DNA of 30,932 nt, taken from assembly GCA_947632295.1 (NCBI GenBank), contig CANROQ010000001.1:1-30932 (forward strand), in the 5' to 3' direction. Below, in pieces: positions 15,495 through 23,954 of this stretch. This DNA is from an uncultured Bacilli bacterium. GTDB taxonomy: Bacteria; Bacillota_I; Bacilli_A; RF39; UBA660. The translations under genes and the position numbers were made by a program. The notes beneath the pieces are model-generated. The model did not search any database. It was given only the letters and a program-made list of their open reading frames with translations, and was not told the origin of the DNA. Numbering within the stretch: position 1 is the first letter of the stretch; each line of letters opens with the position of its first letter.

Positions 15495-16013
15495 ATGATT
15501 AAATACATTCCAAATATTTTAACTGCATTACGTATAATAAGTATTCCATTTATTGTCATTTTATTTACATTTAATAAAATTGAATTGGCTATCATTATCG
15601 CAATCATTACAGCTATTACTGATTGTTTTGACGGATTTATAGCTAGAAAATTCAATGTAACAAGTGAATTTGGAGCAAAATTAGATGCAGTTAGTGATAA
15701 ATTTTTTGCAATTGGGCTTTTAATCACATTATCGATAAAATTTCATCTTCTATTTTTGAGTTTAGGTTTAGAAATTATAATCGCAATTATCAATCTATAT
15801 TTATTTTATAAAACTAAAATTACAAAATCACTATTTATTGGAAAAATAAAAACATGGTTTTTATTCCTAACAGTTATTTTAGGATTTATTGCCTGTTTTA
15901 ACGATAATTTTATATTATCTATGAATGTTATGTTTATAACGACAACAATCTTGCAAATATTTAGTATTATAAATTACATTGTTACATATACAAAAAGAAA
16001 GGTTAAAAATTAA
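15495..16013 (+). CDS. pgsA: CDP-alcohol phosphatidyltransferase, probably phosphatidylglycerophosphate synthase
   Basis: This 172-residue membrane enzyme has the complete CDP-alcohol transferase signature D-x2-D-G-x2-A-R-x8-G-x3-D-x3-D, read as DCFDGFIARKF ... FGAKLDAVSD. The N-terminal PNILTALRI is typical of PgsA. It joins a CDP-diacylglycerol to an alcohol, in PgsA glycerol-3-phosphate, the first step to phosphatidylglycerol and cardiolipin. Four to five hydrophobic helices are visible. ATG at 15495 has GAAAGGATG at the right distance; the in-frame ATG at 15486 lies inside that ribosome site. PgsA rather than another member of the family is a likely but not certain choice. Confidence 0.85.
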   Translation: MIKYIPNILTALRIISIPFIVILFTFNKIELAIIIAIITAITDCFDGFIARKFNVTSEFGAKLDAVSDKFFAIGLLITLSIKFHLLFLSLGLEIIIAIINLYLFYKTKITKSLFIGKIKTWFLFLTVILGFIACFNDNFILSMNVMFITTTILQIFSIINYIVTYTKRKVKN

Positions 16014-16018
16014 CCTTT
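15998..16018. terminator. Bidirectional terminator between convergent genes
   Basis: The perfect 9-bp stem AAAGGTTAA/TTAACCTTT with a 3-base loop is flanked by T-rich sequence on the plus strand and TTTCTTTTTG on the minus strand. It encloses the stop of the phosphatidyltransferase gene and touches that of the HAD gene. Confidence 0.75.
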
Positions 16019-16701
16019 TATTTTGCATTTAAAATATCAATTACTTCACTAAAGTTATGTACGATAACTTTACTAACACTCTTAATATTTTTATCAGCAT
16101 GTTCAAATGAAAAACTATTAAAATTTCGACACATTTCTATATCATTAATGTTATCCCCAACAGTATAGATATTTTCACTTTTTAAATTATAATTATTAAT
16201 TAAAAATTTTATTGCTTCATATTTAGAAACTTTTTTATTCCGTATATTAATATGATCATTACTTAAATAAGCATAAACTAAAGGAAATTTTTGATTTATT
16301 TCTTCAACTAAATTTTCACATTTATTTCTATCAATAAATTTTCCCGCAATAGTATTAGCGTGTGTTCCACTAGCGATATTATCATTTTCAATAAAAGAAA
16401 ATGATATATTTGAATCACTATCTAATAAATTACATATGGGATTAATTAATTCTCTATCGATATCGCATACAAATAAATTATTATGCTTATTATCATAAAT
16501 AGATGCTCCATCACTACATATTAAATAACTATATTTTATTTTATAATCTAAAATATCAAGTTTAAGATTATTAATACTTCTTCCTGTTGCAATAATAAAT
16601 ATATTTCCATGATCGACAAAATCATTAACTTTTTTTATATTATTTAAATAATCATCATCAAAAAAAGTACCATCAAAATCACTAATTAATATTTTCATCA
16701 T
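16018..16701 (-). CDS. HAD-superfamily phosphatase, Cof type
   Basis: In this 227-residue protein HAD motif I is ISDFDGTFFDDD, with the nucleophile and acid Asp8 and Asp10. Motif II is IIATGRS, and motif IV is VGDNINDIEMC near residue 182. A type IIB cap lies between, as in Cof/YidA enzymes that dephosphorylate sugar phosphates or cofactors. The first ATG overlaps the upstream gene's end by 20 bases and a second ATG is the next codon; the ribosome site is weak, so translation is probably coupled. The substrate cannot be read from the sequence. Confidence 0.88.
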   Translation of the reverse strand: MMKILISDFDGTFFDDDYLNNIKKVNDFVDHGNIFIIATGRSINNLKLDILDYKIKYSYLICSDGASIYDNKHNNLFVCDIDRELINPICNLLDSDSNISFSFIENDNIASGTHANTIAGKFIDRNKCENLVEEINQKFPLVYAYLSNDHINIRNKKVSKYEAIKFLINNYNLKSENIYTVGDNINDIEMCRNFNSFSFEHADKNIKSVSKVIVHNFSEVIDILNAK

Positions 16702-17365
16702 TATTTATACTTTCTTTTTTCATTTGAACATTAATATCAAATAAATCATTAATATCGATTTTTTCTTGATTTAATGCCTCAATTAACTTATATTCTTTAT
16801 TATCAATAACCGCAATGATGTCATCAACTGAAGAACAAGTCATATAATATACATATTCATTATCACGATATATTTCAATATAATCAGTAATACAAAGATC
16901 AGATTTATCAAATAAATCGATATTGCCATTGATATTACCTAAATATAAATTATCGAATTTTTTGCTATTGTATCGTTCTTTTATAGTTTCTAAATTAAAA
17001 TTCTTAGAATCTTTATAAATTAAAGAAATTTTACTATAATCAAACGAATAATTTTCATTATTTACTGTATAATTAATTTCTTTTAAATCATTAATAAGAT
17101 AAAACAAAATAGAAGCATTTTTTTCTAAATTTTTATATTCATAGTCTTCGATGTCATACGAAATATTTAAATCATTATCTTTAATTTCATAATTTTTAAT
17201 ATTTTTTCCATAATCAATTGACTTCAAAATTCTTTCTATCTTTTCATCATCAGCAAGATTGGTATTTTTTAAAATTTCTAAATTTAAATTATTATTTTTA
17301 TATACCAAAATAAACGCTAAAATTATTACTAATCCTAATAAACACATTTTAATTTTATTTTTCAT
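16682..17365 (-). CDS. Membrane-anchored protein, possibly DUF4825
   Basis: This 227-residue protein has an N-terminal hydrophobic anchor (residues 6-22). A soluble part contains the block NASILFYLINDLKEINYTVN, followed by acidic segments and an IEIYRDNEYVYYM region. The block, with a run of hydrophobic helix and then a short strand, resembles DUF4825 proteins found beside Firmicutes signalling or resistance genes; I hold this loosely. It sits 10 bases after the pilin-like gene and overlaps the HAD gene, so the three are likely cotranscribed. The cellular role is unknown. Confidence 0.6.
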   Translation of the reverse strand: MKNKIKMCLLGLVIILAFILVYKNNNLNLEILKNTNLADDEKIERILKSIDYGKNIKNYEIKDNDLNISYDIEDYEYKNLEKNASILFYLINDLKEINYTVNNENYSFDYSKISLIYKDSKNFNLETIKERYNSKKFDNLYLGNINGNIDLFDKSDLCITDYIEIYRDNEYVYYMTCSSVDDIIAVIDNKEYKLIEALNQEKIDINDLFDINVQMKKESINNDENIN

Positions 17366-17375
17366 AAATCACCAA

Positions 17376-17813
17376 TTATCTTTCAGCAACACAACTTATT
17401 CTTAAATCAGCATCAGGTGTTATAATTTCATAATCAAACTCTTTGCCATCATAAGTAATTTCTATTGCAATATTAGGATCAAAGTATTTATCTTTTCCTT
17501 CACAAAGCGGATTAGATAAATTAATATCAGCAGACCCATTGTTTTGTAAATCTCCAAGTGTTATTGTCGTTTTACCACCTTTATATTTTACTAAATTTTG
17601 AATAGCTGTATTAATATTAGGATGAGCTACTGCATCAGTAACGTAAGTAGCTGCACTTGACTTAATCAATTTAATTTGCGTTTGATATAAATCTTCTTTT
17701 GTATCTTTCAAACTTTTTAAAACATTTGGAATAGCAATCAGTGCAAGTAGGCCAACAATAGATATAACAGCCAATATTTCTACTAATGTAAATCCATCTT
17801 TTTTGTTATTCAT
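17376..17813 (-). CDS. Type IV pilin / pseudopilin-like protein
   Basis: This 145-residue protein has a short basic leader MNNKKDG and a class III prepilin processing site G-FTLVEILAVI with Glu at mature position 5. The hydrophobic assembly helix follows, up to ALIAIPNV. The rest is a small globular domain with two cysteines (LCEGKDK and ISCVAE) that may form a C-terminal disulfide loop. It should be cut by a prepilin peptidase such as the one at 28293-29060 and assembled with a GspF-type platform like that at 29070-30803. ComGC-like, GspG-like or type IV pilus roles all fit. GAGGGA precedes the ATG. Confidence 0.9.
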   Translation of the reverse strand: MNNKKDGFTLVEILAVISIVGLLALIAIPNVLKSLKDTKEDLYQTQIKLIKSSAATYVTDAVAHPNINTAIQNLVKYKGGKTTITLGDLQNNGSADINLSNPLCEGKDKYFDPNIAIEITYDGKEFDYEIITPDADLRISCVAER

Positions 17814-17875
17814 TAATATCCCTCAATTCTAAATATATTTTAACATATTTTCAAAAAAAAATAAATATAAACAAT

Positions 17876-17895
17876 AAAAACCCCTCAGGGTTTTT
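17876..17895 (-). terminator. Terminator of the 50-residue protein gene
   Basis: The perfect 8-bp stem AAAAACCC/GGGTTTTT with a 4-base loop is followed on the minus strand by ATTGTTTATATTT. It lies just after the stop codon. Confidence 0.75.
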
Positions 17896-17897
17896 AT

Positions 17898-18050
17898 CTA
17901 CATCATATCTTCTAGCTTATCATTAGCTTTCTTTATGGCTTTTTTGGCAGTATTATCAACTGCTTTCATCATTGGTTTACTGTATTTTTGGTATGCTAAT
18001 ACGGCACCAGCACCCATTGCCATAAACGCAATGTCTTTTCCTAGTTTCAT
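17898..18050 (-). CDS. Small 50-residue protein, weakly YtxH-like
   Basis: ATG at 18050 follows AGGTGAT at an ideal distance. The product starts MKLGKDIAFMAMGAGAVLAY, a short hydrophobic or amphipathic segment rich in Gly and Ala. A basic, Ala/Lys-rich helix (AVDNTAKKAIKKANDK) and the end LEDMM follow. Small hydrophobic segment plus amphipathic Lys/Ala helix recalls YtxH-type stress proteins, though it is shorter. It has its own promoter with a palindromic operator and its own terminator, and it stands between RecD2 and the pilin gene. Those signals argue strongly that it is real. Function is unknown. Confidence 0.75.
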   Translation of the reverse strand: MKLGKDIAFMAMGAGAVLAYQKYSKPMMKAVDNTAKKAIKKANDKLEDMM

Positions 18051-18080
18051 AATATCACCTCACAGCTAATCAATATGACA

Positions 18081-18109
18081 AATGTATGTATACTAATAAT
18101 ACATACATT
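18081..18109. repeat. 11-bp palindromic operator over the small-protein promoter
   Basis: AATGTATGTAT (18081-18091) and ATACATACATT (18099-18109) are perfect inverted repeats 7 bases apart. The predicted -10 (18096-18101) lies across the spacer and right arm, where a dimeric repressor would block RNA polymerase. It has no T-tail on either strand and is unlikely to be a terminator. Confidence 0.65.
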
Positions 18110-18124
18110 ATTATCATTTTCTAA
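18096..18124 (-). promoter_or_regulatory. Promoter of the 50-residue protein gene
   Basis: On the minus strand TTAGAA (18119-18124) is 17 bases from TATTAT (18096-18101). Transcription would begin near 18089, about 40 bases before the ATG. Confidence 0.5.
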
Positions 18125-18134
18125 AATTTAAAAA

Positions 18135-20336
18135 TTATGCTATCAAATGATCTAATAAAGTCGTTTTTCTATTATATTCACTATTATTAAACACAGCATA
18201 TCTAAAAGCTTCTTCTTCACCTAATAATATTAATTTTCTTTTTGCACGTGTAACAGCAGTATAAATTAATTTTCTATATAACATTCTTTTATGTGAATTG
18301 CTTAAAATTACAACTACCATTTCAAATTCGCTTCCTTGAGATTTATGAATACTAATCGCATAACCATGTTTAATTTGGGCAAAATCTTTTGGTACAAATT
18401 TGACAATATTTCCATAAAAATCTATATATATTTCTGTTTTTTTACTATCACTTTCACTCGCATCAATAATTTTTTTGATGTATCCAATATCACCATTATA
18501 AATATTTTCATCAGGAATGTTAACTAATTCTAAAACTTTATCATTTTCACGATAAATAACATTTCCAATTTTAATTTCTTTTTTAGTAATATCAGGAGGA
18601 TTAAATATAGATTGAAGTTCTAAATTAAGACTATCGATACCGGCTTCACCATAATACATTGGAGCCATAACTTGAAAATCATGACAATCATAATCCTTAT
18701 TTAATATTTGCTCACATAGATAATGTAAATTATTTTTTATACTTCTAGTTGGACAATTTAAAAAAGTATAATCATCTTTAGTTGTTAAAAAATCACTTAA
18801 ATCATTATCTTTTATTTCATAGGCAAGTGTATTGATATAAGAATTTTCTTTTTGACGATATAACATTTCTAAATATATAGTAGGAAAAATATTGCTCATA
18901 ATTAAATCTTTCAAGACTTGTCCGGGACCTACGCTTGGTAATTGATTGTAATCACCTACTAAAATCAATTGGATATTAGACGTTAAACCTTTTAATAAGC
19001 TATTAAAAATATTTATATCTAACATACTCACTTCATCGACAATGATTAATCTACTGTAATCTTTATTATATTCATTAACACCAAAAGAATTATTTTCTTT
19101 ATTCCATTTTAAAAAACGATGAATAGTCATAGCAGGAAAATTTGTAGAATCAGCTAGCCTTTTACTAGCTCTTCCAGTTGGCGCTAACAAAGCCACATTT
19201 TCTAACATTTTTTGATTATCATAATCATTTAGCATTTGATATAAACTAACAATAGCTTTAACAATCGTTGTTTTACCTGTTCCCGGTCCACCAGTAATTA
19301 TTGTAATATTATTTTCCAAAGAATGCCTAATTGCGTCTTTTTGTTTTTCATTATATGTGATATTATTTATTATTTCCAATTCATGTAATTTTATATCTAA
19401 ATCTTTATTTTTTATCTTTGTTTTATTATTTAATTTTTTTAAAGTATTACTGATATTTAACTCTGCATCATAAATATCTTTTATATAATATTTTTCACCA
19501 TCATTTACAATTTTTTCTTCATAATGTAGATCTTGCAAATATTGTTTTAATGTATCGACATCTATTTGAAAATGTAAAAATCCAAATAATGCTTCATACA
19601 ATTCATCAATCAAAAAATAAGTATCACCATTATTAAAAGTCAAATTATTCATAATATAAATTAACGAAGCTTTAATTCTTCTCTCATCATCACTTAAAAT
19701 ATTCATTTTTTGAGCTATTTCATCGATTTTTAAAAAGGAAATATCATCGATATCATCAATTATTTGATAAATATCATTTTCTATTTGCATAATAGTATTT
19801 TCACGATATTTATTATATATAGCTAAACTATCTTTCATAGAAAAACCAATTTCAGTTAAATAAACAATAGTTTTATGACTATCTTCATAACTAATTAAAG
19901 TATCATAAATTAATTGCCTTTTTTGTGTATTTAAACCTTTGACCAATAATAAACTCTTTTGATCTTGAATAATCAAATCTAAAGCATTTTGACCTAATTT
20001 TTCAACTATTTTAGTAGCCATTTTAACACCAATACCAGGAAATAAATCACTGGATAAAAATTCGATAATACCATCAATATCATCAGGTTTTAAACGCTCA
20101 TAATCGTGAACATTATATTGAAGACCATATTTAGGATGTTCTTTTGCCTCGCCATAAAATATATATAATTCATTTTCGTTTAATTGGTCAAAAAAGCCAG
20201 TAAAAGTTACCGTTTTCCCAACAAAATTTTCCATAATTGGTTCATTAGTTTCTTTAATTTTAAAAATTCCAACTGTATAACCTTTTTCAGTCGAAAAAAT
20301 ACTTCGCTTATAATTTCCTTTAATAAAGTTAGGCAT
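18135..20336 (-). CDS. recD2: RecD2-type SF1 DNA helicase
   Basis: In this 733-residue protein an N-terminal OB-like region and helix-hairpin-helix segments (FPGIGVKMATKIVEKLG, about 93-110) precede the helicase core. Walker A is GGPGTGKTT near residue 350, Walker B is IIVDEVSMLD, motif III is LVGDYNQLPSVGPG, and motif VI is YTAVTRAKRKLILLG at the end, after HGYAISIHKSQGSEFE. This order and length fit RecD2, a 5'-to-3' helicase of bacteria without RecBC, acting in repair and replication-fork stability. No recB or recC lies nearby. AGGGTGAT precedes the ATG. Confidence 0.94.
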   Translation of the reverse strand: MPNFIKGNYKRSIFSTEKGYTVGIFKIKETNEPIMENFVGKTVTFTGFFDQLNENELYIFYGEAKEHPKYGLQYNVHDYERLKPDDIDGIIEFLSSDLFPGIGVKMATKIVEKLGQNALDLIIQDQKSLLLVKGLNTQKRQLIYDTLISYEDSHKTIVYLTEIGFSMKDSLAIYNKYRENTIMQIENDIYQIIDDIDDISFLKIDEIAQKMNILSDDERRIKASLIYIMNNLTFNNGDTYFLIDELYEALFGFLHFQIDVDTLKQYLQDLHYEEKIVNDGEKYYIKDIYDAELNISNTLKKLNNKTKIKNKDLDIKLHELEIINNITYNEKQKDAIRHSLENNITIITGGPGTGKTTIVKAIVSLYQMLNDYDNQKMLENVALLAPTGRASKRLADSTNFPAMTIHRFLKWNKENNSFGVNEYNKDYSRLIIVDEVSMLDINIFNSLLKGLTSNIQLILVGDYNQLPSVGPGQVLKDLIMSNIFPTIYLEMLYRQKENSYINTLAYEIKDNDLSDFLTTKDDYTFLNCPTRSIKNNLHYLCEQILNKDYDCHDFQVMAPMYYGEAGIDSLNLELQSIFNPPDITKKEIKIGNVIYRENDKVLELVNIPDENIYNGDIGYIKKIIDASESDSKKTEIYIDFYGNIVKFVPKDFAQIKHGYAISIHKSQGSEFEMVVVILSNSHKRMLYRKLIYTAVTRAKRKLILLGEEEAFRYAVFNNSEYNRKTTLLDHLIA

Positions 20337-20360
20337 AAAATCACCCTATTCTATAATAGA

Positions 20361-20386
20361 AAAAAAATTATAATAATTATAATTTT
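20361..20386 (-). terminator. Terminator of the 20377-21024 gene, enclosing its stop
   Basis: The perfect 10-bp stem AAAATTATAA/TTATAATTTT with a 3-base loop is followed on the minus strand by TTTTC. All pairs are A-T, so it may be weak and allow read-through into recD2. Confidence 0.55.
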
Positions 20387-21024
20387 CTTCCATGTGTTAT
20401 TGATTCTTCAATTGCATCATCAACTGTTTGTTCTAATCCAGCATATTTAATTTCTTCAATACCATTTTGTCGTCTATTTTGATTAAATTCTTCAATATAT
20501 TGTTGATTAGTCTTACTATTTATTTCTTGCTCTTTCATATCAGTTTTAATTAAACTATAGGCAATACCACCCATAGTAACTATTATAAAAGCACCTGCAC
20601 CGATTATATTTAAAATCTTTTCACGTTTTTGACTATTTTTAACTCTAATATTTTCTGTTACCATATTATCTAAAAGTGATATATATTTGCTTCGACTATT
20701 AATGTTATCATTACTACTTTGAACTGGAACAGTAATTGTTTTAGTTCCAAAACTATTATTTTTTATTTGAATAGAGATAGTTGAATAAATCTTTTTATTA
20801 TTACTAAAATTAAAATGATAGTTTAAATATTCATCATTTGGATTAGTTTCTTTTATAACTGAAGAAATATTGCCATTTTTTATGGCATCACTTAAAGTAT
20901 TAATAACATCATCTTTATTATATATTTCATTTGTAAAATTTCCATCTTTACCTACTTTTTTAACAGTAGGATTTACATCCCCATCTAAAAATTTAAATAT
21001 TTCAACATTATTGTAGATTTCCAT
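20377..21024 (-). CDS. Hypothetical single-pass membrane protein
   Basis: This 215-residue protein has a soluble N-terminal part of about 140 residues with mixed strands and helices. One membrane helix (IIGAGAFIIVTMGGIAYSLI, about 140-160) is followed by an Asn/Gln/Glu-rich tail. There is no signal peptide, so the first part is probably cytoplasmic. I recognise no family. TTGGAGATGA precedes the ATG. It lies between mtaB and recD2 with its own promoter inside the end of mtaB. Confidence 0.65.
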   Translation of the reverse strand: MEIYNNVEIFKFLDGDVNPTVKKVGKDGNFTNEIYNKDDVINTLSDAIKNGNISSVIKETNPNDEYLNYHFNFSNNKKIYSTISIQIKNNSFGTKTITVPVQSSNDNINSRSKYISLLDNMVTENIRVKNSQKREKILNIIGAGAFIIVTMGGIAYSLIKTDMKEQEINSKTNQQYIEEFNQNRRQNGIEEIKYAGLEQTVDDAIEESITHGRKL

Positions 21025-21044
21025 TATTAATCATCTCCAATAAA

Positions 21045-21073
21045 AATATACTATTTTTTTTATTTAAAGTCAA
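21045..21073 (-). promoter_or_regulatory. Promoter of the 20377-21024 gene
   Basis: On the minus strand TTGACT (21068-21073), a 17-base spacer and TATATT (21045-21050) match the consensus well. The -35 box overlaps the end of mtaB. Confidence 0.65.
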
Positions 21074-22371
21074 TTAAAGGCGTGAACCTCTTGTAAAGTA
21101 GCAAGACAATAAGGATAATCTATATCTATAATTGTTACTTCGACATCAGTATTAAGATAATCAATCGAACCTTGACATTTTATTAATAAATAATTACCAG
21201 TGTGTCCAATTAAATAACCGTCTTTATATACTTCAGGAATAAATATCATTTTTTGCGATAAAAATTTTTTCATATAGTTCATTTCTAATTCTTTAGATAA
21301 AGTCAATAATTTATTAACACGTTCTTTTTTTACATTTTCTAATATTTGATTAGGCATATTTTCAGCTTTAGTTCCTTTGCGTACAGAATATGGAAAAACA
21401 TGAATTTTTGAAAAATTTATCTCTTTTATATTAGCAATTGTTTCTTTGAAATCTTCTTCACTTTCATTTGGAAAACCAACAATAACATCAGTCGTAAGTG
21501 ATATATTTGGTCTAATTTGTCTTATTCTTGCTACTTTATCCTTAAAATACTGAATATTATATTTACGATTCATCTCTAACAATGTTTTATCGCATCCCGA
21601 TTGTAATGGAATATGTAAATGATCGACAATAATATTACTTTTACTCATGATATCTAAAACATCATCAGTTATTTCGGTAATTTCAATAGAAGAAATTCTA
21701 ACTCGTTCTACACCTTTAATTAAAATAATTTCCGATAATAAATTAGCTAAATTATAATTTTTTAAATCACTTCCATAATGTCCAGTATGAATACCAGTTA
21801 AAACAATTTCACGATGACCATTTTTAACTAAATCAGTTATTTCATTTAATACATCATTGCGATCCTTACTTCTAACATCCCCTCTAGTATAAGGAATTAT
21901 ACAATAAGAACAAAAATTATTACAACCATCTTGAATTTTAACAAAAGCTCGAGTTTTATTAAAATTATCTAATTTCATACATTCAAAATTAACTTTATTT
22001 ATATCATATATATCGATTATTTGTCGATGTAAAGTTTGATATTCTTTAATATAATCTACTAATTTTGTTTTATTTTTATTTCCTAATACAATAGAAACTC
22101 CAGGAATTTCGGCTACCTTTTGACTTTCCACTTGCGATAAACATCCTACTACAATAATTATAGATTTAGGATTTTTTCGATAAGCTTGTCTAATCATTTT
22201 AAACGATTTATTTCCAGCCGTATTCGTTACAGTACATGTGTTAATTACATAAATATCAGCTATATTATCACCAATAGTTTCTTTATATCCATTTTTTTTC
22301 AAAATAGATGACATAATACTTGATTCATAAGTATTAACTTTACAGCCTAATGTATAAATATAAAAAGTCAT
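21070..22371 (-). CDS. mtaB: tRNA t6A37 methylthiotransferase MtaB
   Basis: This radical-SAM enzyme of 433 residues adds a methylthio group to N6-threonylcarbamoyl-adenosine 37 in tRNAs that read ANN codons. The N-terminal UPF0004 domain begins FYIYTLGCKVN, with cluster cysteines at about 10, 46 and 77. The radical-SAM cluster motif is CNNFCSYC (150, 154, 157), and the C-terminal part fits the TRAM domain. GCKVN rather than GCQMN separates MtaB from MiaB. AGGAGTGG before the ATG at 22371 sets the start; the open frame extends 10 codons upstream without a site. The product may act on the tRNA-Ile encoded at 3399. Confidence 0.94.
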   Translation of the reverse strand: MTFYIYTLGCKVNTYESSIMSSILKKNGYKETIGDNIADIYVINTCTVTNTAGNKSFKMIRQAYRKNPKSIIIVVGCLSQVESQKVAEIPGVSIVLGNKNKTKLVDYIKEYQTLHRQIIDIYDINKVNFECMKLDNFNKTRAFVKIQDGCNNFCSYCIIPYTRGDVRSKDRNDVLNEITDLVKNGHREIVLTGIHTGHYGSDLKNYNLANLLSEIILIKGVERVRISSIEITEITDDVLDIMSKSNIIVDHLHIPLQSGCDKTLLEMNRKYNIQYFKDKVARIRQIRPNISLTTDVIVGFPNESEEDFKETIANIKEINFSKIHVFPYSVRKGTKAENMPNQILENVKKERVNKLLTLSKELEMNYMKKFLSQKMIFIPEVYKDGYLIGHTGNYLLIKCQGSIDYLNTDVEVTIIDIDYPYCLATLQEVHAFN

Positions 22372-22400
22372 AATTCCACTCCTAATCAAAATCAATAACA

Positions 22401-22409
22401 ATTATAACA
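22401..22409 (-). promoter_or_regulatory. Extended -10 promoter of mtaB
   Basis: On the minus strand this reads TGtTATAAT, an extended -10 about 30 bases before the ATG. No good -35 is visible at 16-18 bases, which extended -10 promoters do not need. Confidence 0.5.
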
Positions 22410-22469
22410 TGCTTAATAGTCAGTAGTAAATATCTTAATTAAAAACTAAAAATTTTTTTACATTACATA

Positions 22470-22500
22470 AAAATAAAAGACTACTTTATAGCGTAGTCTT
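22470..22500 (-). terminator. Terminator of the DUF308 gene
   Basis: The stem AAGACTAC/GTAGTCTT (22477-22484 with 22493-22500) with an 8-base loop is followed on the minus strand by TTATTTTTAT. It lies 29 bases after the stop. Confidence 0.75.
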
Positions 22501-22529
22501 ATAATAAACTTTAAATTTCAATAAATAGA

Positions 22530-23069
22530 TTATTTTATCACATCAGGATTAATATTTTTTGGTGTTATAATATATTGAACAATTTCCATTATAGAATAAA
22601 TAATCAATACTAGACCAATTGCTTTGAATACTAAATTAGATTTTATAATTATATATAGACCACATATAATCATTAAAATAGATACACCTAATACAAATGT
22701 CCAAAGTTTTAATTTAAATTCTTTTAATTTTAAAGCATAAATTAATTTAATTATTCCAGAATATAAAATCCATGCTCCCATGATAATTCTAATTAAAAAT
22801 TCGATAGCCGAAGAACAAAAAATTATAACAATACCAACAATAATAGCCACAATGCCAACAATCAAATCACCAGTATTGTTTATATTCATTTTTTTACTCA
22901 TTCGATAATAAGAAAACATCTTTCCAATACCTAAAATAATAAATAAAGCACCAACTATATAGGTAACAAATTTTACAACTCCTTCAGAATTAGAAAATAA
23001 CAAAATCCCAACAATTAAAAATAATATGGATATTAATAAACTAGTTGTATCCTTTTTTATATTTTTCAT
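22530..23069 (-). CDS. DUF308 / HdeD-like integral membrane protein
   Basis: ATG at 23069 follows AGAGGTG and gives 179 residues with six hydrophobic helices in pairs. Repeated small-residue motifs such as LIVGILLF, IVAIIVGIVIIF and MGAWILYSGIIKL are typical of DUF308 repeats (HdeD family). In enteric bacteria HdeD belongs to acid resistance, but the function of Firmicutes DUF308 proteins is mostly unknown. It is a single gene with its own terminator. A TATAAT-like -10 lies upstream near 23090-23100. Confidence 0.82.
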   Translation of the reverse strand: MKNIKKDTTSLLISILFLIVGILLFSNSEGVVKFVTYIVGALFIILGIGKMFSYYRMSKKMNINNTGDLIVGIVAIIVGIVIIFCSSAIEFLIRIIMGAWILYSGIIKLIYALKLKEFKLKLWTFVLGVSILMIICGLYIIIKSNLVFKAIGLVLIIYSIMEIVQYIITPKNINPDVIK

Positions 23070-23149
23070 CACAAACACCTCTTATCTAAATTATATTATA
23101 CTACTTATCAAATATTTTTAAAAGTATCTTAATAAAAATTATTATTTAA

Positions 23150-23167
23150 AAAAGATTTTATTCTTTT
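23150..23167 (-). terminator. Weak terminator at the end of rpe
   Basis: The 6-bp stem AAAAGA/TCTTTT with a 6-base loop encloses the rpe stop codon. On the minus strand a short TT and an A/T-rich tail follow. Confidence 0.4.
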
Positions 23168-23802
23168 AACTTCAAACTTTTAATGTTTTCTTCATAATTA
23201 GAATTTTTAGTTATATAACTACCGACCACTACCATATCACAATTTTGACAGTATTTTATAGTTTCATCGTTAACACCACCATCAACTTCAATTATATATT
23301 TATAATTATTTTGGTTTCTTAATTCTAATAAACTATCTATTTTTTGTTTTGATGAAGGTAAAAATTGTTGACCGCCAAATCCAGGATTAACAGACATTAC
23401 TAAAACTAAATCGATAAAATCTAAAAATGGCAATAAGCAATTAACATCAGTTTCGGGTTTAATTGAAATACCCACTTTAATATTATAACTTTTAATTAAA
23501 GTAATTATTTCCATAGGATTTTTTACTGCTTCATAATGAAAAGTTATGTATTGTGGATTTAGACTAGCAAATTCATTAACGTATTTTTTAACATCTTCAA
23601 CCATTAAATGAACATCTAATTTACTTGATTTTAAAGTAGATATCTCTCTTACTTCATCAATAGTCCAAGTTTTATTTGGAACAAATTTTCCATCCATAAT
23701 ATCTAAATGGATATAATCAATTAAACAAGCATTAAGTTTTTCTATATTTTTATTTATATAGTCATCATTTTTAAATGACAAAATAGAAACAGATAATTTC
23801 AT
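23158..23802 (-). CDS. rpe: Ribulose-phosphate 3-epimerase
   Basis: This TIM-barrel enzyme of 214 residues interconverts ribulose-5-phosphate and xylulose-5-phosphate in the pentose phosphate pathway. Signatures are LSVSILSF at the start, HLDIMDGKFVPN with the metal-binding His and catalytic Asp, VHLMVED, VMSVNPGFGGQQF, and EVDGGVN with the second catalytic Asp. ATG at 23802 follows TAGGTGA; an upstream GTG in frame is part of that ribosome site. It is not next to rsgA or thiN as in some Firmicutes, and appears to be a single gene. Confidence 0.95.
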   Translation of the reverse strand: MKLSVSILSFKNDDYINKNIEKLNACLIDYIHLDIMDGKFVPNKTWTIDEVREISTLKSSKLDVHLMVEDVKKYVNEFASLNPQYITFHYEAVKNPMEIITLIKSYNIKVGISIKPETDVNCLLPFLDFIDLVLVMSVNPGFGGQQFLPSSKQKIDSLLELRNQNNYKYIIEVDGGVNDETIKYCQNCDMVVVGSYITKNSNYEENIKSLKLKE

Positions 23803-23824
23803 GATATTCACCTATCCTAAATAT

Positions 23825-23853
23825 ATAATAACATTTTAAGTTTAAAATTTCAA
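23825..23853 (-). promoter_or_regulatory. Promoter of rpe
   Basis: On the minus strand TTGAAA (23848-23853), a 17-base spacer and TGtTATTAT (hexamer at 23825-23830) form a good extended promoter 23 bases before the ATG. Confidence 0.65.
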
Positions 23854-23954
23854 TATCAACTATAGAGGTTAAAAATGATAAAACCATAATAAATAAAAAA
23901 TTATAATACTAATATTATAATCTTTAATAAGAATTATCTTATACTCACTGTTAT

